A program made the translations under genes and the position numbers. Below, one piece after another: positions 16,564 through 24,052 of a stretch of 64,000 nt of DNA. The notes below the pieces were generated by a model that searched no databases, was not told the origin of the DNA, and was given only the letters and a program-made list of their open reading frames with translations. The DNA is from an uncultured Methanoregula sp. GTDB lineage: Archaea > Halobacteriota > Methanomicrobia > Methanomicrobiales > Methanospirillaceae. The stretch covers positions 1,654,153-1,718,152 of the forward strand of contig NZ_OY759744.1 of the NCBI RefSeq assembly GCF_963662735.1, written 5' to 3'. Each line of letters begins with the position of its first letter. The first letter of the stretch is position 1.

Positions 16564-17913
16564 ATGAAAAAACAAGTTATAATTCTGTGCGTACTCTCTC
16601 TCCTGTTCCTTGTATGTACGGTGACTGCCGCAGGTACGTCAGTGAGCACAACAAGTTCAGCAAGTTCAAGCAGCAGTTCAAGTAGTACAAGTACATCAAC
16701 AACGCTCTCACCGGAAAATGCCCTTGCGCAGGTGTATGTCAGTTCAGTTACGGTCGACCCTGAATCATTCTATCCTTATGAGACCGGAACGATCACTGTC
16801 CAGATCACCAACGCCGGCTCACAATCCGTTGCATTTTCCCAGGCAACAATACTGTCTGAAGACTTCAACCTCGAGAATCCGGATTCATACCGGGGAATGA
16901 TCTATCTTGGTCCGGGCAACACGATGACATATACGTTCATCGTTAAGGCAGCCTCATCGGAAGGGACGTACTTCCCCCTGTTTACCGTGGCTTCCCGGGA
17001 TTCGGGGAGTATCCGGTATCCCATCAAGGTGGCCATTGATAAAACAGACATCCGTACCGGCATCTCGCAAAGACCCGATGCATTTCCGCTTGACGCTGCA
17101 AGTACGGTGAATGTAAGCATTTTCAATCCGCGGAAAGGCTTACTCGACAGTATTGAAATAACTCCAACGGGGATCAATGCGGATGTGAGCCCGTCACAGA
17201 AATTTATCGCTTCCTTAAACGGGGAAAGTGTCCTCGAAATTCCGTTTACGGTTACTCCTCATGGAAATAACTCTTCCGTGAATTTCCATATTGCTTACCA
17301 GAACGGGGATAATGACCATGCAGCCAATCTCTCCCTCCCCCTCAATATCGGTGAGGACAAGACCGGGGCAAAACCCATTGTCAACAATATTGCCCTGGTA
17401 TCGCAGGGGTCCTCGTATAAGCTTACCGGCGACGTGAATAATGCAGGGATTTCCGATGCAAAAGGCTTGGTTGTCACGGTAGGATCCCCTGCCCGTGCGG
17501 TTGAGCCGTATCCGGAATACGCAATCGGATCCCTGGCTGCCGATGACTTTTCCAGTTTCGAAGTTAATTTTGCCAGCACTGATCTCTCATCTGTTCCCCT
17601 GGTAATCACGTGGAAAGATACAGATGGCAATTCATTCAGTACTACAAAAAACCTGGATCTGCGATCCGCCCAGAGTTTCGGCTTGACAGGATCCACGGGT
17701 TCCAGCACCGGAGGTATTGGTAGTGCAGGTACCGGCCAGAACGCGGGGAGTGCTTCCAATCGCGGCGGCAACAGCCTCTTTGGGATAGGCGGGACACGGG
17801 GCGGAGGTATCGCAGCGTTTTACCCGGTAATTGCCGGCGTGGTTATCCTCGTGATCGCCATCGTCCTTTGGATAAAGCGGAAATGGATTGCCAGAAAACT
17901 GAAACGAGACTAA
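16564..17913 (+). CDS. COG1361-like secreted, membrane-anchored protein
   Basis: A 449-aa exported protein. It has a signal peptide (about 1-24, 'IILCVLSLLFLVCTVTAAG'), a Ser/Thr-rich low-complexity linker (about 27-50), then repeated beta-rich CARDB/NPCBM-like domains of the COG1361 S-layer type. A Gly/Ser-rich stalk (about 375-415) leads to a C-terminal helix 'YPVIAGVVILVIAIVLWIK' with a basic tail. It would sit outside the membrane, anchored at its C-terminus. It begins a tight operon with an ABC ATPase (12 nt later) and a MacB-like permease, occupying the place of the MacA-type adaptor. ATG at 16564 is preferred over GTG at 16543, because GGGTGGA stands just before it and the signal peptide then starts normally. 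Confidence 0.8.
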   Translation: MKKQVIILCVLSLLFLVCTVTAAGTSVSTTSSASSSSSSSSTSTSTTLSPENALAQVYVSSVTVDPESFYPYETGTITVQITNAGSQSVAFSQATILSEDFNLENPDSYRGMIYLGPGNTMTYTFIVKAASSEGTYFPLFTVASRDSGSIRYPIKVAIDKTDIRTGISQRPDAFPLDAASTVNVSIFNPRKGLLDSIEITPTGINADVSPSQKFIASLNGESVLEIPFTVTPHGNNSSVNFHIAYQNGDNDHAANLSLPLNIGEDKTGAKPIVNNIALVSQGSSYKLTGDVNNAGISDAKGLVVTVGSPARAVEPYPEYAIGSLAADDFSSFEVNFASTDLSSVPLVITWKDTDGNSFSTTKNLDLRSAQSFGLTGSTGSSTGGIGSAGTGQNAGSASNRGGNSLFGIGGTRGGGIAAFYPVIAGVVILVIAIVLWIKRKWIARKLKRD

Positions 17914-17925
17914 ACTGGACGGTAT

Positions 17926-18606
17926 ATGAGCGATACCCCCCTTATCCGGCTCGATGACGTGTCGAAAGTCTATCACCTGGAGAGTGGTGACTTTACGGCG
18001 CTCGACCACGTCTCACTCACCATACAGGAAAACGAGTTTATTGCTATCATGGGGCCTTCGGGCTCCGGCAAATCCACGATGATGAACCAGCTTGGGATCC
18101 TCGATGTTCCCACGTCCGGAAAGATGTTTGTGAATGGAAGAGATGTGTCCAGTATGACGTCCCTTGAACGCACCCACATGCGCCGCGATATCATAGGATA
18201 TATTTTCCAGAAATTCTACCTGATCCCGCTCCTCACTGCTTATGAAAATGTGGAGTATCCCCTTATCCTGAAATATAAAAAACGGGACACTTCCGGAAAA
18301 GCTGCCGCAGTTCTGAAATCCGTGGGATTCGACAGTGACATGAGTGCCCACCGTCCCAACCAGTTATCCGGGGGCCAGCAGCAGAGGGTAGCAATCGCAA
18401 GAGCATTGGTAAACGATCCCAAGATCCTTCTCTGCGATGAACCGACCGGCAACCTGGACCGGAAAACCGGCCTCCAGATCATGGATATCCTTGTCGGACT
18501 GCATAGTGAGGGTAAGACCGTGATCCTCGTAACCCATGACCCGAAAATCGCCGAATATGCACACCGGACAATCGAGCTGGAAGACGGCAGGATCGTGGAA
18601 TCATGA
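17926..18606 (+). CDS. ABC transporter ATP-binding protein (MacB/LolD type)
   Basis: A 226-aa ATPase. The Walker A motif is 'GPSGSGKST' (about 42-50), the signature 'LSGGQQQRVAIARAL', the Walker B motif 'ILLCDEPTGNLD', and the switch His is in 'ILVTHDPKIAEYA'. The D-loop and 'GNLD' place it in the MacB/LolD/FtsE branch, whose members power permeases that act on extracytoplasmic substrates instead of pumping through a channel. It lies between the COG1361 gene and the permease gene, overlapping the latter by 4 nt (ATGA). Substrate unknown. Confidence 0.9.
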   Translation: MSDTPLIRLDDVSKVYHLESGDFTALDHVSLTIQENEFIAIMGPSGSGKSTMMNQLGILDVPTSGKMFVNGRDVSSMTSLERTHMRRDIIGYIFQKFYLIPLLTAYENVEYPLILKYKKRDTSGKAAAVLKSVGFDSDMSAHRPNQLSGGQQQRVAIARALVNDPKILLCDEPTGNLDRKTGLQIMDILVGLHSEGKTVILVTHDPKIAEYAHRTIELEDGRIVES

Positions 18607-19787
18607 AGGATATCTTCTTCGATCTCTCGGTCCGGAGCGTCCGCTTAAATTTTCTCCGCTCGCTTCTGGCGTCCATTGGAATTGTGATTGGCGTTGTTGC
18701 CATCTCTTCGATGGGAATGCTCGGGACAAACATGCAGCTCCAGGTAAAAGAACAGCTCTCGGCAAGCGCTAATACAATCACAATAACCCCGGATGCTGTC
18801 CGGCTGAGTCCCGGGTCAACCGCCTCGACCGGGATAGATAAAACCCAGCTGACCGAGATCAAAGAAGCCGCGGGAAACAATATTGTCATACCTATACATC
18901 GGTCCAGTACGCATCTGACGGTAGGATCCACAGAAGGGCGGGGATCTATCTATGGGATGGACCCAAACGACGCAACCACGTTTCTCACGGTCGCTGAAGG
19001 TGATTCCATAAAGGGTGAGAGTGACGCCCTTGTTGGATCGACCCTTGCAACAAATCTGGGCATTAAGATAGGCAGCCGCATTAAGATCGGCGAGGATAAC
19101 AAGTCGGTAACCCGCCCGGTTGTCCGGGTTGCAGGTATCCTGAATGCCCGGGGAATGACCGCAGATGGAGTCATGGCCGATAATGCCATCATCATTTCAG
19201 ATGACTGGTATACTTCCCACTTCGGGAATGAAAACCTGTATGACCAGGTGAACGTGATCGTCAAGAATGTCGACACCATCAGTGATGTGGAATCAGCAAT
19301 CAACGACAAAGTTAACCGGAAGACACAGGTTATCCGGATATCCGATGCCAGTTCCCGCCTTTCCAGTATCTCAACAACCCTTGGTACCATCACGACATTT
19401 ATCCTTGCAATCGGGGGAATTTCCCTGGTTGTAGCAGCAGTCAGCATCTTCAACGTGATGATGATGTCCGTCAATGAACGGGTCCAGGAGATCGGTATTC
19501 TGCTTTCCATCGGTACAGAGAAAGGGGAAGTGCGCCGTATGTTCCTCTATGAGGCGTTCATCCTCGGGATCATCGGGGCGGTTTTCGGGGGGATCTGCAG
19601 TCTTGTTATCGGGTACTCCGTTGTCGGAGCCATGATTGGGAGCACCGCATACTTCTTCCTTCCCGAGAGTATCATCTATGTCCCTGAGGGGATGGCTATT
19701 GGTGTAATCGTGTGCGTTGTCTCCGGCCTCTACCCGGCTTGGCGGGCATCGAACATGGATCCGATCGATGCATTGAGGGCAGAATAG
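18603..19787 (+). CDS. MacB-like ABC transporter permease
   Basis: A 394-aa permease of the MacB/FtsX superfamily. The first helix is at about 20-40 ('SLLASIGIVIGVVAISSMGML'), an extracytoplasmic MacB_PCD domain spans about 45-255, and three helices follow (about 265-290, 315-345 and 355-380), ending with 'GLYPAWRASNMDPIDALRAE'. That ending is the classic C-terminus of the family. It pairs with the ATPase at 17926 and the secreted COG1361 protein. Together they could export, extract or sense a cell-surface compound. This is the last gene of the operon. Confidence 0.88.
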   Translation: MKDIFFDLSVRSVRLNFLRSLLASIGIVIGVVAISSMGMLGTNMQLQVKEQLSASANTITITPDAVRLSPGSTASTGIDKTQLTEIKEAAGNNIVIPIHRSSTHLTVGSTEGRGSIYGMDPNDATTFLTVAEGDSIKGESDALVGSTLATNLGIKIGSRIKIGEDNKSVTRPVVRVAGILNARGMTADGVMADNAIIISDDWYTSHFGNENLYDQVNVIVKNVDTISDVESAINDKVNRKTQVIRISDASSRLSSISTTLGTITTFILAIGGISLVVAAVSIFNVMMMSVNERVQEIGILLSIGTEKGEVRRMFLYEAFILGIIGAVFGGICSLVIGYSVVGAMIGSTAYFFLPESIIYVPEGMAIGVIVCVVSGLYPAWRASNMDPIDALRAE

Positions 19788-19996
19788 TTCTTCCCTTTTA
19801 CCGGCCGACCCGGAAATTCTTTTTTACTTTATACATAATCCGGATTCGTACCCATCGTAATTTTCCGGATCTGCACCAAACTCTCCATTTATTTTACCCC
19901 CTCCCACTAATAATTGGTGTAATTATGGTAATGTTCACAAAATTCCGGTGCAATCAACAATAGATTTACGGAATTGTGATGCAAATTTTTTAATAC

Positions 19997-20028
19997 AACG
20001 CACCACAATCTTAATAGACTGGTGCGTT
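19997..20028 (+). promoter_or_regulatory. 9-bp inverted repeat upstream of acetate-type transporter
   Basis: AACGCACCA (19997-20005) and TGGTGCGTT (20020-20028) are perfect complements around a 14-nt loop, about 66 nt before the transporter start. AT-rich TATA-like elements flank it (ATTTTTTAATAC at 19985-19996; CCATATATCC near 20044-20053). An operator is more likely than a terminator, since it lies between these elements. Confidence 0.4.
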
Positions 20029-20093
20029 TTCATGGGTTGTGATCCATATATCCATCATTTACTGCACCAGAATAGATCTGTTGAGCTGATGTC

Positions 20094-20684
20094 ATGGAAC
20101 ATATTGAAGAAAAGAACCGGAACAACATTTTTCTGAACGATAACACTGCAAACCCCGCACCTCTGGGACTGTGTGCATTCGGCATGACTACCATGCTGCT
20201 CAGCCTGCACAATGCCGGTGTGACTGCCCTGTCAAGCCCCATTCTTGCCATGGCAATCTTCTATGGTGGAATCATCCAGATAATTGTCGGTATCATGGAA
20301 TGGAAAAAGAACAACAGCTTTGGCATGGTAACGTTCGGGAGTTTCGGCTGTTTCTGGATTGTGTTTGCATCGCTTCTTCTCCTGCCAGCCCTTGGTATCG
20401 CCAAAGGTCCGCAGCCCGTTGATCTTGCAGCCTTCCTTGCCCTGTGGGGAATTTTTGCATTCGGGCTCTTCATCTGTACCTTAAGAATGCACAAACTTCT
20501 CCAGGTCACCCTTGCAGCAGTCGTACTTCTGGTGTTCCTGCTCGTTGCAGCCCAGCTGACCGGCAATACCATGATCCTTAACGCCGGTGGAATTACGGGA
20601 CTTGTTGCCGGCGCCCTGGCACTGTACCTCGGCATGGGCCAGGTCATAAACGAGATTTATGGTAGCCGGGTTTTACCCCTCTGA
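20094..20684 (+). CDS. GPR1/FUN34/YaaH family acetate/succinate transporter
   Basis: A 196-aa membrane protein with six hydrophobic helices. It carries the family signature 'NPAPLGLCAFGMTT' at about residues 20-33 and '[23 protein letters not shown]' between helices 2 and 3. Members (SatP/YaaH, Ady2, AceP) move acetate or related small carboxylates. Acetate uptake for biosynthesis would suit a hydrogenotrophic methanogen, but the direction is not readable. A paralog lies at 31103-31705. The gene has its own leader with the inverted repeat at 19997-20028. Its 3' end overlaps the convergent acetyltransferase gene by 12 nt. Confidence 0.88.
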   Translation: MEHIEEKNRNNIFLNDNTANPAPLGLCAFGMTTMLLSLHNAGVTALSSPILAMAIFYGGIIQIIVGIMEWKKNNSFGMVTFGSFGCFWIVFASLLLLPALGIAKGPQPVDLAAFLALWGIFAFGLFICTLRMHKLLQVTLAAVVLLVFLLVAAQLTGNTMILNAGGITGLVAGALALYLGMGQVINEIYGSRVLPL

Positions 20685-21206
20685 TTTCCCCTCCTCTTTT
20701 TTCAGGATCGCATACATGATCTCATCCATAAGAACACCATTTTTCGTGATTGCGTTTTTGTGGACCCCTTCCCGAAGAAAACCACACTTTTCCAGGACCC
20801 GGGCTGAAGCCGGGTTATTGGCAAAGATACCTGCCTGGATGCGAACGAGATCCGTTTGCCTGAAAACCGTGGGGACTAGGGATTGCACCGCTTCCGTTAC
20901 GATCCCACGGCTCCAGAAGGATTCCGAGAGCCAGTAGCCGATCTCTCCTGTTCTGTGGTAGACATCATCAAGATAATGGATACCGATACCGCCCACTGCT
21001 TCACCCCCGGTCTCAATTGAGAGGAAGAGGTTCCTGCTTCCTCTCGCCATTTCGATGAACCGGTGTGCATCTTCAAGAGTATAGGGATGAGGGAAGGCAT
21101 CCCTCATACCTGCCGCGATACGGGGATTGTTGGCATGTCGGGCAACAGATTCTGCATCCGATGGGGACCAGCTGCGTAGGATTGCTTTGGAAGTTTCAAG
21201 ATACAT
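20673..21206 (-). CDS. GNAT family N-acetyltransferase (RimJ/RimL type)
   Basis: A 177-aa acetyltransferase with the RimJ/RimL layout: N-terminal 'LETSKAILRSWSPSDAESVARHANNPRIA', a core strand 'VGGIGIHYLDDVYHRTGEIGYWLSESFWSRGIVTEAV' containing the acetyl-CoA-binding loop, and 'VRIQAGIFANNPASARVLEKCGFLREG' typical of motif B. It transfers acetyl groups to amines, often protein N-termini or small molecules. The substrate cannot be told. It is convergent with the transporter gene, with which it shares 12 nt, and is probably expressed alone. Confidence 0.88.
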   Translation of the reverse strand: MYLETSKAILRSWSPSDAESVARHANNPRIAAGMRDAFPHPYTLEDAHRFIEMARGSRNLFLSIETGGEAVGGIGIHYLDDVYHRTGEIGYWLSESFWSRGIVTEAVQSLVPTVFRQTDLVRIQAGIFANNPASARVLEKCGFLREGVHKNAITKNGVLMDEIMYAILKKEEGKSEG

Positions 21207-21305
21207 GCACTATCACGTAAAAGTTTTCTCCGGAATGGTATGATGGTTCCCGTAAACTCCTGAACAGAATAAAAGTAGGGTCATATATTTTCTTCAATTC
21301 AAAAA

Positions 21306-22106
21306 CTAGGATTCTGTTTTAAGATCAAACACCCACCTGGCCACGCTGGGGGCAACATTCCCGCACATCCTCACCCGGGTGCTCTCATACCCCTTGCGGG
21401 AGAACAAATTTTTGAGTTCGGAAATCTGCCCCTTATTCCGGAATGTATAGAAGTGAATCATCCCTCCGGGTTTCACATACGGCTTCAGTACGTCCAGGAT
21501 TGCATCCATCCCGTACGGTGTCGGAATAATAATCCGGTCGAATGGCGTAGCGGGAAGAAGGGATGTATCAAATGCATTTCCCCTGATGGCCGCAACCCGG
21601 CCATCGAAACCATTCTTTCTGATATTTTCGAGAAGCCATTGGAACGCATACGGGTTTTGTTCTATTGCCACAACATGGGCACCCCGGGCAGCGGCCGGAA
21701 CAACAAACGGCCCGATACCGGAGAACGGGACAAGAACCTGTTCCCCACGGAGTACCTGGCCGGTTACCCGTGAACGCTCGGTAGAAAGATTGGGATTGAA
21801 AAACGAGGTGAGCACATCGAGCGTGTATGAAAAGCCATATTCATGGCAGGTGGTCACCGTTTCCTTCCCGGCCAGAATCTCGTACCGGGCAGTTCGGCTG
21901 TTACCCGAGACAGACCCTGTTTTGTTCAGGACCGTTTTTATGGAATGGCGATGGGAAAGAAGGGCCTCTGCGATAATGTATTTGTACTCTTCCAGTATCC
22001 CGGGAATCGGAATAATTGCAACCGATCCAATCACATCGTAGTGGCCAGTCAGGTGAGTAAGATGATTTTCAGGAATTCTGCCCGTCAAATGATCTTTGAA
22101 CCCCAT
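21306..22106 (-). CDS. Trm5/Taw2-like class I SAM-dependent methyltransferase
   Basis: A 266-aa protein resembling archaeal Trm5/Taw2 tRNA-position-37 enzymes. It has the D2-like 'HYDVIGSVAIIPIPG', 'YEILAGKETVTTCHEYGFSYTLDV', 'FFNPNLSTERSRV', the SAM loop 'VLVPFSGIGPFVVPAAARGAHVVAIEQNP' and a C-terminal 'RKGYESTRVRMCGNVAPSVARWVFDL'. Where Trm5 has an NPP/NLP-type motif, this protein reads 'IIIPTPYGMD', so the substrate may differ. The frame extends to 22310, but I prefer ATG at 22106: GGTGAGA stands directly before it, the family core starts there, and this avoids overlap with the divergent FkbM gene. Confidence 0.75.
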   Translation of the reverse strand: MGFKDHLTGRIPENHLTHLTGHYDVIGSVAIIPIPGILEEYKYIIAEALLSHRHSIKTVLNKTGSVSGNSRTARYEILAGKETVTTCHEYGFSYTLDVLTSFFNPNLSTERSRVTGQVLRGEQVLVPFSGIGPFVVPAAARGAHVVAIEQNPYAFQWLLENIRKNGFDGRVAAIRGNAFDTSLLPATPFDRIIIPTPYGMDAILDVLKPYVKPGGMIHFYTFRNKGQISELKNLFSRKGYESTRVRMCGNVAPSVARWVFDLKTES

Positions 22107-22297
22107 TCTCACCAGAATAAAAGATGCACTTGCAAAAAACTGTGTTCGTTTATTCCTGAACTCTTCGCAACAGGATTTACGGATTTCGGGTATATCGGCA
22201 TTATCCGGATCTTTCCGTTTTTGCGGGGCTGTAATTCGGATTTTGTTCAAAAAGAAATCTTTAATGGCATGCTTTACCCATGTGATGGACAGCGAGA

Positions 22298-22897
22298 ATG
22301 ACAAAACCATCGACCGTTGTCACTTCAGACAGGGTGATCTTCTCCAACCTGAAAGCTCCCTTCCGACAGATCCTTGAAGTGCCCGAATACCGTTTCCAGG
22401 ATATACTGCCCGGTGACCGGGTCATCGACATCGGAGCAAATGTGGGTGCATTCTGCATCCGTGCAGCGCGTCTGACTTCGTATGTAACTGCTGTGGAGCC
22501 GGTGTGCTGCAGGATTCTTGAAGAAAATATCCGTTCAAATCAGGTTTCCATACCCATAATCGAATGTGCACTGGGTAACGGGAAACCTGCGGAGATCTGC
22601 TGGGACGACTGCCGGGTGACGACCTCCACCTTCACCCTTGAAACAATTATAAAAATGGCAGGCGGGTGTGATTTCCTGAAATGCGATTGCGAAGGAGCGG
22701 AATGGCTGATCCATCCCCCTGATCTTTCAGGAATACGGAGAATTGAGATGGAACTGCACATGCCCCCTATCTGTGGTATACCGAACCCGGCGCTTCTCGA
22801 TTACATCAGCCGGTTTTACGATTTTGAGATAGAACGGAAGCCCTGTCACGATGTGATGGGGGTCATGGGTGTGCTGCACGCAGAACGGCATACCTGA
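22298..22897 (+). CDS. FkbM family methyltransferase
   Basis: A 199-aa class I SAM-dependent methyltransferase. SAM-binding motif I is 'VIDIGANVGAFCIRAA' (about 45-60), the acidic residue follows in 'VTAVEPV', and 'FLKCDCEGAEWLI' matches the FkbM core 'LKIDVEGAE'. FkbM enzymes O-methylate sugars and other small molecules. The N-terminus is short for the family. Its acceptor is unknown. It starts divergently from the Trm5-like gene with roughly 190 nt between the preferred starts, and a nitroreductase gene follows at 22992. Confidence 0.8.
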   Translation: MTKPSTVVTSDRVIFSNLKAPFRQILEVPEYRFQDILPGDRVIDIGANVGAFCIRAARLTSYVTAVEPVCCRILEENIRSNQVSIPIIECALGNGKPAEICWDDCRVTTSTFTLETIIKMAGGCDFLKCDCEGAEWLIHPPDLSGIRRIEMELHMPPICGIPNPALLDYISRFYDFEIERKPCHDVMGVMGVLHAERHT

Positions 22898-22991
22898 TCC
22901 CGGACCCGGCCCGCTGCAAATTCTCCTTCTTTTTCCTCAATCTGTGCCAACTTTCATGAACCCCTTTGTCCAATTCAATGCTGGAATTATC

Positions 22992-23657
22992 ATGTGTACC
23001 GATATCTTCGAACAGAGGAATGTCTCCCTGGATCAGATTCTTGCTGAACGCCGCTCCTACCGCGTGTTCAGGCCGGAGCACCCGTCAGACGATGAGATCC
23101 GGCGCATTCTCCATGCCGGCCTTCTTGCCCCTTTTGCTGCAGCTGCTGTGGGCAATTCAAAGGATTATTTCCGCCGGTTCTTTGTGATGCGGAGCGGCTC
23201 GGCAAGCCTGAATGCAACTATCCCTCTCGTAATGAGGCATGTTGCAAGCATGGCCCGGGAACTCGAAAGCGAGATGGAGAAGAACCCCGCTCTCCGCGAA
23301 AAGGCAGGCATGTTTGCCCAGCGCCTGTCGGCGATAAAGAAGAAAGGTACGGTTCCCGGGATCGGGACCGCTCCTTTTTACATTGTTGTCGCGGAACGCA
23401 GGGGTTTTCCCCCGGTGGAACTCCAGTCCCTTGCACACTGTATGGAAAACATGTGGCTCAAGGCAACCGCACTGGAGCTCGGTTTCCAGCTGGTATCCAT
23501 AACCTCACAGATGTCACAGGATCCGGCGTTCTGCAAAATCCTGGGGATCCCGGTTGGGGAATGGGAACTGATGGGCTGTGCGGTCGGCTATCCGGCCGAC
23601 GAACTCTCACCCTCAATCCGGCCCCCTGTCGAAGACGTGACACGCTGGCTGGAATAA
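22992..23657 (+). CDS. nitroreductase family protein
   Basis: A 221-aa FMN-dependent nitroreductase-fold protein. It shows the N-terminal 'ILAERRSYRVFRPEHPSDDEIRRILHAG' FMN-phosphate region, a central helical stretch, and 'ALELGFQLVSITSQMSQDPAFCKILGIPVGEWELMGCAVGYP', typical of the C-terminal half of the family. Family members reduce nitro or quinone compounds, or act as flavin-fragmenting or dehalogenating enzymes. The substrate is not predictable. I chose ATG at 22992 because it sits just before the conserved core; an open frame runs back to 22869, overlapping the FkbM gene. Confidence 0.82.
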   Translation: MCTDIFEQRNVSLDQILAERRSYRVFRPEHPSDDEIRRILHAGLLAPFAAAAVGNSKDYFRRFFVMRSGSASLNATIPLVMRHVASMARELESEMEKNPALREKAGMFAQRLSAIKKKGTVPGIGTAPFYIVVAERRGFPPVELQSLAHCMENMWLKATALELGFQLVSITSQMSQDPAFCKILGIPVGEWELMGCAVGYPADELSPSIRPPVEDVTRWLE

Positions 23658-24052
23658 ATGCCAGAAATTTCTCGATGCGGGAAATCCAAACCAATCGATC
23701 CCATTTAAATTTTTTATTCGCGCAGATTCATCTCCGTTTATGATCTTCAAATCAGGATACACCAGGTTTTTTCCGTTCGCGTTTACCCAAACGTGCCTTT
23801 TGTACTCTCGGCGAGCAAATCCCTCATCACGGACTGAAACGACATGCTGAAGTCCCCGATATTTCTGATATGAGTCATCTAACTCCCCAAAATCTCCCCG
23901 CTACGGTTTCTTTTTTTGTACATTTCACACAATTATCGCGGAAATGGTCTGGTATGGCCATTTCGACCAGAAATACTATAATGCAGTATACAAGAACATA
24001 TAAACAGAGATACTCGTCAGCGTGAGATATCGGTCCTGTGTGAGAGATTGTG
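23658..24052 (+). other. intergenic region with promoter of the coiled-coil gene
   Basis: About 390 bases without a supported gene. A TATA-like ACATATAAAC at about 23996-24005 lies about 50 nt before the start at 24053. AT-rich stretches near 23700-23720 suggest the end of the preceding transcript. Confidence 0.4.
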
